NCBI GenBank assembly: GCA_903920835.1
Contig: CAIXNQ010000208.1
Location: forward strand, 1 to 13,712
Direction: 5' to 3'
Origin: an uncultured Bacteroidota bacterium
GTDB taxonomy: Bacteria; Bacteroidota; Bacteroidia; Flavobacteriales; Flavobacteriaceae
Length of the DNA stretch: 13,712 nucleotides
The position numbers were made by a program, and so were the translations under genes. This document shows positions 7,839-13,712 of the stretch, one piece after another. The notes under the pieces are model-generated. The model was not told the origin of the DNA and ran no database searches. It worked only from the letters and a program-made list of their open reading frames with translations. How positions within the stretch are numbered: position 1 is the first letter of the stretch; the number at the start of each line of letters is the position of its first letter.

Positions 7839-8030
7839 TTTGGTGGTAGAGCGAAATTTTGGGGCTGTTAGTTAATGCTCTGATTTTCATTTTTAGGATT
7901 TCAATTGTTATCTAAATAATGTTATTTCGGGCTTTCGTTTTAAATATTTTTAGGCTCAAAATTGATATTAGGCTATTTATAACTTTTTTTGCCTTTTTAT
8001 TTTGTAAAGTTGGGAGGTTTTTTTTGATTA

Positions 8031-8056
8031 AAAAATACCTATTTGTAGGTATTTTT
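8031..8056. terminator. Possible bidirectional intrinsic terminator hairpin
   Basis: AAAAATACCTA (8031-8041) and TAGGTATTTTT (8046-8056) form a perfect 11-bp stem with loop TTTG. The arms end in A and T tracts, so either strand would give a hairpin followed by U residues. For the minus-strand operon ending at 8466 it lies about 410 bases past the stop, with the signal-peptide fossil in between. It could end the fossil gene's transcript. The same symmetry would also fit a protein-binding site. Confidence 0.5.
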
Positions 8057-8291
8057 CACTTTCTGAAAAATGTTGAAAAACGCTGAAAAAGCCAACTATT
8101 ATTGAGACGAAGCGTTTTAAGAATGAAACAGTTTTTTTTGAGGTCGAAAAAAAGTGAATGGGTTTTGGATTAAAACAGATCGTCTTTGATACTGAATATT
8201 TAATGTTGTTATTGCAATATTGGAATTTGAAGATGAAGAATTAAAACTAGGTCTTCTAAATTCCAGAATTAAAATTAAAACTCATATTACT

Positions 8292-8351
8292 TTATGCATT
8301 GATGTTCAAAAACAGCAAAGTTGTTAACGTAATAAAAAGTAATTTTTTCAT
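8292..8351 (-). pseudogene. Orphan signal peptide (gene fossil): MKKLLFITLTTLLFLNINA then stop
   Basis: ATG at 8351-8349 opens 19 codons that read as a complete Sec signal peptide: KK at the N-terminus, a hydrophobic LLFITLTTLLFL core and an INA cleavage motif. TAA (8294-8292) stands exactly where Gln (CAA) usually follows in Bacteroidota signal peptides, so a single C-to-T change would explain the stop. Reading on in frame gives SNMSFNFNSGI before a second stop, reminiscent of the start of a secreted protein. Another frame then stays open for about 40 codons (about 8240-8110). I infer a decayed gene for an exported protein. A functional 19-residue peptide is possible but less likely. Confidence 0.6.
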
Positions 8352-8465
8352 AATGGTTTTACGTTTATATGAATTATTAGTTGGATGTAAAATATAGATA
8401 TGTAAGTATTAATAAATTAATTTGATAATGGAATTTTAATCTAAACAATAACACTTTTTAATCGA

Positions 8466-9869
8466 TTATTCTTTAATAAACTTGCTAACTAATTTCGATG
8501 TTCCCGAAAAAGCCTTAAGAAGATAAATACCACTAGCCAAACTTGCTATATCAACTTGATTGGTAGTGGTAGTTTGGGTTAAAACAACTTTTCCAGCAAG
8601 ATCGGTAATCATGATTTTGTCAATAATGGCATTGTTATCATTTTGAAGATAAATAATTGATTTAGTTGGATTTGGATATAATTTAACTTTCTGTTCAGAA
8701 TTTTCATTTAAATTTAAATTACCATAATAAAAATTATGAGTAACTGTATTCCCTAGATAGGTTACAATAAACTGATAGTTGCCAGACTGTTGAGAAAAAT
8801 TTGCTGATGGAAATGTCCAATACCACCATGAAACTTGGTACTGATCTGTTAAGTTAAAAATCCAATTAGCAAGTATTGAGTTATCGGGTCTTTTTATTGT
8901 AAGATATAATGTGCTTCCAGCTGTTTGATCTGCTAAATAAACGGCTGTTATGACATCTGATCCTGATGAAAAATTATCATTTATATTAGGTATTTCAGTT
9001 GTTGGGCAGCTATTAAACTGAGGTGGTGACGAATGTGTAAATACTGCATTTATATTGGGATTAATGTATGGTTTTTGTGAAACCCACCAACTATCTGTGC
9101 TTGATGGCCAATTATTACAAGCTCCTGAATATGTATCCACTAGTTGATTCAAGCTATTGTATACTTCAAAATGCAAATGAGGACCAGTAGAGCTGCCTGA
9201 ACTTCCTATTACACCCAGAAATTCGCCTGCGGTAACTGTATCACCTGCATTTTTAGTAGTTAAAGATCCACTTTTTAAATGCCCATACCATGATTGACTC
9301 CCATCAGCATGTTGAATGTAAACAGCATTCCATGTGTTACTGTTCATACTACAGTTTCTATCAAAGTTCCCATCATATTTACCTATAATTACTCCATCAG
9401 CAGCTGCTACTGCAATTGCTTGGTTATTGTCCATTTGGAAGAAGCTAAAAGGCCATGTACCAATATCAATACCTTGATGATTATATCCCGTTGTAGTATC
9501 ATATGTTCTTGTTCCACAATTCCAATCTTGCAGTTGATTTGGATAGCTTGAATTATGGTCAATATAATTACCAATAGTCCATACGCTATTGTAAGGGGCA
9601 TTAGTAGTTTTAGAAACAGGCCATATGAAAAGAGGATGCGACATCTGATTTTTCATATTTTTTGTATTCTTAATTTTACCTGAATTAATCAAATTATTTA
9701 TATTTTTCTGTAAATAATTTTTAATTTCAGTTCTATGATTTTCAGTTATGCACTCAGGGTGTATAGAACTGTTTTTATATTCCCCACCACCATTTGGTAA
9801 TTTAGAAATTTGAACAAATAAGCTGTTTAATGCGAAAATAGAAATTACAAGAAAATAAGTTTTTTTCAT
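8466..9869 (-). CDS. Secreted M23-family zinc metallopeptidase with T9SS type A sorting domain
   Basis: A 467-aa protein. Residues 1-20 form a signal peptide. The M23 (LytM/peptidase) core spans about 125-240, with HQGID (H131, D135), YGHL (H197) and HLHFE (H231, H233). By family knowledge H131, D135 and H233 bind zinc, and H197 and H231 are the catalytic-site histidines, so the site is complete. A beta-sandwich (about 285-385) follows. Residues about 390-467 are a T9SS type A sorting domain (LYPNPTKSIIYL, ITDLAGKVVL, ASGIYLLKAF, terminal KFIKE). M23 enzymes cut peptidoglycan cross-bridges or Gly-rich proteins, and the sorting domain implies export across the outer membrane and surface attachment or release. 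It begins 22 bases after the FISUMP lipoprotein gene, implying cotranscription. Target could be another cell's wall or host protein; this is not determined. Confidence 0.93.
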   Translation of the reverse strand: MKKTYFLVISIFALNSLFVQISKLPNGGGEYKNSSIHPECITENHRTEIKNYLQKNINNLINSGKIKNTKNMKNQMSHPLFIWPVSKTTNAPYNSVWTIGNYIDHNSSYPNQLQDWNCGTRTYDTTTGYNHQGIDIGTWPFSFFQMDNNQAIAVAAADGVIIGKYDGNFDRNCSMNSNTWNAVYIQHADGSQSWYGHLKSGSLTTKNAGDTVTAGEFLGVIGSSGSSTGPHLHFEVYNSLNQLVDTYSGACNNWPSSTDSWWVSQKPYINPNINAVFTHSSPPQFNSCPTTEIPNINDNFSSGSDVITAVYLADQTAGSTLYLTIKRPDNSILANWIFNLTDQYQVSWWYWTFPSANFSQQSGNYQFIVTYLGNTVTHNFYYGNLNLNENSEQKVKLYPNPTKSIIYLQNDNNAIIDKIMITDLAGKVVLTQTTTTNQVDIASLASGIYLLKAFSGTSKLVSKFIKE

Positions 9870-9891
9870 AATTTTTTAAATTACAGTTATT

Positions 9892-10590
9892 TTAATCCTT
9901 TATACAACGCACTGATAAAAAGTTTGTTTTTAAATCAATATCACCAATTAGTTGAGAGGAATCATAATTCATTCCGTACCATTCTGCATCAGTTGTTACT
10001 GTATTACTTGGTGTTGAAGTCCAAAAACCAGCTTCTGTTCCAATTCCGCTAAACCCATTAGCAATACTGCAACCACCTCCCGGCAAAGCAGTAAATCCAC
10101 TAGAATTCGTAGCGCCAGCATTAGGCGTATTCCAATGAGTAGTTCCCATTTCTTTCATAAATCCACCAGATCCAGATCCTAAACCTTGACTCAAAGTAAT
10201 TAATTCCGTCTTTGATGGAATATGATATCCTGAAGGGGCTAAACCACGGGGATCATTTACTGCGTACCAATTGTATAGTTTTCCATAAATTGGTCCATTA
10301 CTTGAATTAAATAAGTAATAACACCAGCCTCCTGTGGTCATACTAGTAAGTTGAGCTTGATTTTGCGCTTGGGGTATTGGATCTCCATTACGATATTTTG
10401 TAACAGTCAAATTTGATGTAGTCCATGTTTGTGAACCAATTGTAATTTTTTTATAAATATTACCATCAACATCAGTTACACCAGTAGTGTCAGTATTAGT
10501 AGCTGTTTCGTTACTTTTTGAACACGAATATATTATGCAAAAAGCAAATATATAAATCATTGATTTTACTGTAGTTTTCATTTTTTTCAT
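9892..10590 (-). CDS. FISUMP-domain (Fibrobacter succinogenes major paralogous domain) lipoprotein
   Basis: A 232-aa protein. A short basic N-terminus and hydrophobic stretch lead to lipobox IIYSC, with Cys23 as the acylated residue. A Ser/Thr/Asn-rich tether runs to about residue 40, then the FISUMP domain (about 41-231). Hallmarks are IYKKITIGSQTW, YRNGDPIP, GWCYY, YGKLYNWYAVND, APSGYHIPS, FTALPGGG, the FWTSTPS segment and the typical ending SVRCIKD. The domain is known from many Bacteroidota and Fibrobacter surface proteins, but its biochemical function is not established. ATG at 10590 is used; an ATG three codons later is equally possible. It sits between a truncated paralogue (101 bases upstream) and the M23 peptidase gene (22 bases downstream). 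I infer an outer-membrane lipoprotein facing the periplasm or surface. Confidence 0.9.
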   Translation of the reverse strand: MKKMKTTVKSMIYIFAFCIIYSCSKSNETATNTDTTGVTDVDGNIYKKITIGSQTWTTSNLTVTKYRNGDPIPQAQNQAQLTSMTTGGWCYYLFNSSNGPIYGKLYNWYAVNDPRGLAPSGYHIPSKTELITLSQGLGSGSGGFMKEMGTTHWNTPNAGATNSSGFTALPGGGCSIANGFSGIGTEAGFWTSTPSNTVTTDAEWYGMNYDSSQLIGDIDLKTNFLSVRCIKD

Positions 10591-10691
10591 TTTGTTAAAA
10601 ATTTAGTTTATGTTAGTTTTATTTAAAATTAATTGTTATTTGATTTTTTATAAATTCAAGTTATAAATGCATTTTTAGAAAATTAGTATAT

Positions 10692-10997
10692 TTATATATT
10701 GTTGCCATCTTTTATATATAGTTTTACATAAATTGCTGCATTAGCAGAATCATTGTTATAATAACACCAAGATCCTGTAGTAAGGTTGCCCCATGCTGAT
10801 GGGTCAGTTACTTGAGGAATAGGGTCGCCGTTTCGATAATGATCTACCTCTAAGTTTTTGTTCATCCATAGTTTGTTGCCGATAGTGACCGTATTGGCTG
10901 CTGAATTATTTGAGGTAGTATCGCTTTTTGAACACGAATAGAATAATTTACAGCATGCAGCTAGTACAAGTAATAATTTAATTTGTGGTTTTTTCAT
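10692..10997 (-). pseudogene. Truncated FISUMP-domain lipoprotein (C-terminal half missing)
   Basis: From ATG at 10997 the frame encodes 101 residues: a signal sequence with lipobox FYSC (Cys22), a Ser/Asn tether, then the first third of a FISUMP domain (VTIGNKLWMNKNL, YRNGDPIPQ, GSWCYY, IYVKLY). It then ends in IKDGNNI and a stop, where the intact neighbour continues NWYAVND. The remaining domain, including the HIPS, GGG and SVRCIKD landmarks, is absent from the 101 bases that follow in any frame I could read, so this is a deletion and not a frameshift. An earlier ATG at 11042 would add 15 residues before the signal sequence and is unlikely. Start spacing to the upstream barrel gene is 51 bases. 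It is probably a decaying paralogue of the next gene; a secreted short lipoprotein cannot be excluded. Confidence 0.75.
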
Positions 10998-11048
10998 TTT
11001 AAATTTCTTATAATTAATGTTAAAGAGATAAAAATAAATCAATATTTT

Positions 11049-13253
11049 TTATCGCAATAAATCATTGGTTTGGCTCTTTTTTTCTAATGGAATATTAATA
11101 TCTTCTTTTTTCAAGTTGATATTTCCAAAATTAAATGTTAATCCTATTCCAAATATTCTACTATCTTGTTTTTGGTAATAATTAGTTTCTAAATTATTTG
11201 TTGAGACTATTGCGTTAATTTCATTTGTGTTAAACAAATCATTACAATAAATATTGATTTTTAAATTTTTATTTAAAAAGTATTTATTGAATGAAATATC
11301 AAGCCATTGTATAGTTTTTGATAAATAATAAATCTGATAAGTACCAGGAGGTCTTAATTTATAATAGGCGCTTGATTGAATTTCCCAAGGTAAAATAATC
11401 TGTGATTCAATTGAATAACTCCAAAGAGGTTTTACATCAAATGAAAATTTAGTTCCCGCTGAATCAAATCTAATATAATTAATGTTTAAGAAAAGGAAAT
11501 TCATTTTATCTAAATTACTTTTTCGAACATCATATTCTTCTTTGCCTTTCAAAAAATAATCTAAAGGAATTGGAAATGAAGTAAATATACTCATCGTATT
11601 TAGTTTGTCAAACTGCTTATAGGTTCTATTACTAATGAGTTCTCCAGGATTAGCATCGAAGATTAATCTATTGGCATCTTTTGATATCGTATAGTTTCCT
11701 CCCAATTGAACATACTGAAAACCGGTAAATTTCAATTCGTAATTATCAAAAAAAGTGGGATTTAAAAGCGGATTTCCGCTAGAAGAATTGTATTGGTCAA
11801 AACTTGAAAAATTGTTTGGATCGAGCGTATTGTAATCTGCCTGCTGAATTTTTTTGGAATAAGAAGCAGATACATTTAAATTGGAATTTATTTCATACAA
11901 CGCACTAAGATTGGGAAAAAAGTTTCTGTTTTTAAAATTAACAGTGGTAGTGATTCCACTTCTAACCGCTAATCTATCTACGTTATAATCTTCAAATCGA
12001 ATACCTGACGTAAAGCTGAATTTCTTTATTTTTTTCCGTGCCTCGGCATAAAAAGCCAAGTTGGTTTCAGTATAGTTAAAGCTAATCATAGAGTTGGTTG
12101 GTGTATTCAAGTAATATACCCCGTTGTCGGTTATTTTTAGTGCATTGTACTTTCCACCAGTATTTAATGAAAAATTTTCTTTGTGGAATGGAATAGCAAA
12201 ATCATATTTCAAATAATAATTTGCCAGTTTAAAATCAACATTTCCATTATAATAATTAGAAACGTTATTATTCACACCATTCGATATGGTATTAGGTTTT
12301 TTATCAAAAAAATTGCGTGATGCTGTTACATCAAGTGTTCTTCCAATGGTGTCTAGTTTGGTTTTAAATTGTAGACTCAATTCGTGATTGTTATTTTTAT
12401 TATTGGCCAAACTATTGTTGAAATAATCGATGCCGGTTCCTGCTGTAGTGGCCTCGGATACAATTCGGTCATTGGATAAGTTCATATTATAGTTGAATAA
12501 AAGGTTCGATTTTTCGCTCAGCTTGTAATTAGTTCCTGTTCTAAAATAAAAATTTCTATTAGTTGTAACCGCCAAGTTTTTTTGAATCAAATGCTGATTA
12601 GGAGTGAACGAAGTAAAGTTTTGGTCAATATTAGTATAGTTTTCACTATCAATGTAGTTATACCCAATCATAGTTTGCCAACTCAAGTTTTTTTCTTTTC
12701 CATTTAAGAGGATTTGCGGACTAGGTTTTTGGTATTTATTAAAATTATAATTGATATTAAAACTAGCATTAATGCCTTTTCTTCGTTTGCTACTCGTTAC
12801 AATATTGATAATAGAGCCGCTAGCAATCGCATCATACGAAGCTCCAGGATTGTAGATGAGTTCTACTTTTTCTATAGCATTTGCAGGCAATGTTGCCAAA
12901 TAATTTTGCAAATCGGTTCCACTAATCGAACTTGGAGCGCCATCAATATAAATAATAACTTCTTTTCCATTGATAGTAATATCTCCAGAAGGGGATGTAA
13001 TCACTCCTGGAATTTTTTTCACAGCTTCCAAGCTACTACCACTGTTAAGCATACCATTGTCTCTGACATTTATGGTAGTCTTGTCCGATTCTACCTTTAA
13101 ATATTGTCGATTGTTACCATAAATTGTAACTTCTTTAAGTTCGGTAGTTTTTTCTTTTTTTACACTGTCTTGAACGGTTTCATTAGTTGGCTTTTCTTGT
13201 GCATAAAAGACAGATGTCACAAAAAACATTCCTGTTAGGAGTAATGATTTCAT
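11049..13253 (-). CDS. TonB-receptor-like outer membrane beta-barrel protein with plug domain (OMP_b-brl_3 type)
   Basis: A 734-aa protein. Residues 1-18 are a signal peptide (cleavage FYA before Q19). A Lys/Glu/Thr-rich segment (19-40) leads into a plug domain (about 40-165): ELKEVTIYGNN, INVRDNGML, EAVKKIPGV, GKEVIIYIDGAPSSIS, IEKVELIYNPGASYDA, SGSIINIVT. The rest is alternating beta-strand sequence with Asn/Tyr/Phe-rich turns, typical of the large barrel, and the last strand is near FGIGLTFNFG. Many relatives carry an N-terminal CarboxypepD_reg-like domain, and that is missing here. Such proteins take up or export substrates with TonB energy, but the substrate cannot be read from sequence and no SusD-type partner is present. 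It is the first gene of the four-frame cluster ending with the M23 peptidase. Confidence 0.88.
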   Translation of the reverse strand: MKSLLLTGMFFVTSVFYAQEKPTNETVQDSVKKEKTTELKEVTIYGNNRQYLKVESDKTTINVRDNGMLNSGSSLEAVKKIPGVITSPSGDITINGKEVIIYIDGAPSSISGTDLQNYLATLPANAIEKVELIYNPGASYDAIASGSIINIVTSSKRRKGINASFNINYNFNKYQKPSPQILLNGKEKNLSWQTMIGYNYIDSENYTNIDQNFTSFTPNQHLIQKNLAVTTNRNFYFRTGTNYKLSEKSNLLFNYNMNLSNDRIVSEATTAGTGIDYFNNSLANNKNNNHELSLQFKTKLDTIGRTLDVTASRNFFDKKPNTISNGVNNNVSNYYNGNVDFKLANYYLKYDFAIPFHKENFSLNTGGKYNALKITDNGVYYLNTPTNSMISFNYTETNLAFYAEARKKIKKFSFTSGIRFEDYNVDRLAVRSGITTTVNFKNRNFFPNLSALYEINSNLNVSASYSKKIQQADYNTLDPNNFSSFDQYNSSSGNPLLNPTFFDNYELKFTGFQYVQLGGNYTISKDANRLIFDANPGELISNRTYKQFDKLNTMSIFTSFPIPLDYFLKGKEEYDVRKSNLDKMNFLFLNINYIRFDSAGTKFSFDVKPLWSYSIESQIILPWEIQSSAYYKLRPPGTYQIYYLSKTIQWLDISFNKYFLNKNLKINIYCNDLFNTNEINAIVSTNNLETNYYQKQDSRIFGIGLTFNFGNINLKKEDINIPLEKKSQTNDLLR

Positions 13254-13336
13254 AAAATTTTTATTTTAAAACATTTGTAATCTTTAAATTAACCCACAAT
13301 ACTATTTAAGAAAACGAAAGCACCGAAACAAGAAAA

Positions 13337-13368
13337 CAATTTTATTTACACTCGTAAGTTGGTAACAA
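13337..13368 (-). promoter_or_regulatory. Weak candidate promoter for the barrel-protein cluster
   Basis: On the minus strand TTG (13368-13366) is followed after 21 bases by TAAAATTG (13344-13337). The latter matches seven of eight positions counting the two free bases of the Bacteroidota -7 element TAnnTTTG. It lies about 85 bases before the ATG at 13253, in the only sizeable gap before the cluster. AT-rich DNA produces such matches by chance, so this is a suggestion only. Confidence 0.22.
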
Positions 13369-13383
13369 GAAGACAAATTAATT

Positions 13384-13712
13384 CTATTTCTTTGTTAAAC
13401 GTGTAGAAAAATCAGAAATAACATTTTTATACTTTCTTAAAATTCTATCCCAATCTCTAAATTGTTCGTCTGCTTTTACACTGGTTCCTGTTGCTCCCGA
13501 ATTTTCACTATTTAATTTTACTTTAAATGTCAAAGGATTCGATTTTGATAATTTAATAATCAATCGAGTTCTTATTGTATTTTGTTGAAAGGACTGAATA
13601 CTCCATGCAGTTCTTAAGTAGGAAGTTTCTTTGTCACTCACTTCAATTGCGTCAAAATAATCGGTAACAATTTGTGTAGTAAGTTTCCAAGCATCAAGGG
13701 GAGATAAATCAT
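13384..13712 (-). CDS. C-terminal part of an unrecognised protein (N-terminus outside window)
   Basis: The frame is open from the right edge (first complete codon at 13710) to TAA at 13384, giving 108 visible residues. A GTG at 13641 could be read as a start, but the open frame continues upstream with sensible sequence (DLSPLDAWKLTTQIV then TDYFDAIEV), so the true start lies beyond the window. Visible features are LRTAWSIQSF, an alternating RTRLIIKLSK strand segment, a KFKVKL-like strand, and a charged helical end (FRDWDRILRKYKNVISDF). I do not recognise a named family. The layout (alpha, then beta strands, then a terminal helix) is that of a small globular, possibly exported, protein. The 130 bases to the next gene suggest it is not part of the barrel cluster. 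Confidence 0.75.
   Translation of the reverse strand, partial: DLSPLDAWKLTTQIVTDYFDAIEVSDKETSYLRTAWSIQSFQQNTIRTRLIIKLSKSNPLTFKVKLNSENSGATGTSVKADEQFRDWDRILRKYKNVISDFSTRLTKK

Larger units (their letters stand above)
7571..8465. other. Intergenic stretch of about 900 bases without an intact gene
   Basis: This spans from the end of the M23 peptidase gene to the start of the 218-aa gene. It holds the orphan signal peptide at 8292-8351, a hairpin at 8031-8056, the 21-bp array at 7653-7838 and a small hairpin beside it. The remainder (about 7843-8030 and 8057-8291) is AT-rich. I see no coding signal there apart from a roughly 40-codon open stretch downstream of the signal-peptide fossil, in another frame. 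Confidence 0.7.

Noticed and set aside
7642..7890. Open frame of 82 codons on the minus strand reading GSTPKVL-type heptads, and matching frames on plus and in another minus frame
   Set aside because: A 21-bp repeat without stops keeps several frames open at once, so openness is no evidence. No signal peptide, no recognisable domain and no reliable start context. Recorded as a DNA repeat instead.
10997..11042. Earlier ATG at 11042 for the truncated lipoprotein
   Set aside because: It would put 15 residues before a proper signal sequence and lies 7 bases from the previous stop. The ATG at 10997 gives a normal lipoprotein signal.
12714..13100. 128-codon plus-strand frame
   Set aside because: It is antisense to the plug-domain coding part of the barrel gene and has no recognisable features.

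Overview
The window looks like chromosomal DNA of a Bacteroidota bacterium, most likely a Flavobacterium-like member of the Flavobacteriaceae. The evidence is the AT-rich, T-rich composition, a C-terminal type IX secretion (T9SS) type A sorting domain, FISUMP-domain lipoproteins, an OMP_b-brl_3-type TonB-receptor-like barrel, and weak ribosome-binding sites of the Bacteroidota kind. All credible genes lie on the minus strand, so the window reads from high to low coordinates.

Layout in reading order. (a) 13712-13384: the C-terminal part of an unrecognised protein that enters from outside the window. (b) 13253-8466: a close-packed set of four reading frames, probably one transcription unit. It holds a 734-aa outer-membrane barrel protein with a plug domain, a truncated FISUMP lipoprotein, an intact FISUMP lipoprotein, and a secreted M23 zinc metallopeptidase with a T9SS sorting domain. 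(c) 8465-7571: about 900 bases without an intact gene. This stretch holds an orphan signal peptide followed at once by a stop (a gene fossil), a strong AT hairpin, and nine exactly phased 21-bp units each centred on a GGGGTCGACCCC-like dyad. (d) 7570-6914: a GC-rich 218-aa conserved hypothetical with an Fn3-like C-terminus. (e) 6913-6316: about 600 bases of non-coding DNA with a degenerate 'word' repeat whose ends are roughly inverted, an AT palindrome and a GC-rich hairpin. (f) 6315-1: the first 2105 codons, open throughout, of a giant secreted mosaic surface protein that leaves the window without a stop.

The common theme is the cell surface. The giant protein combines a seven-bladed YVTN propeller, two IPT/TIG domains, an L-type lectin domain, an ALK-type glycine-rich domain and alternating Ig-like and PKD-like modules. 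It looks like an adhesin or carbohydrate-binding surface protein. The four-frame cluster would place a barrel in the outer membrane, one intact lipoprotein and one secreted peptidase under shared control. No function is proven for that set.

I found no tRNA, rRNA, CRISPR array, transposase or phage gene. The parts least explained by known features are the phased 21-bp array (7653-7838), the word-repeat region (6604-6912) and the signal-peptide fossil (8292-8351).
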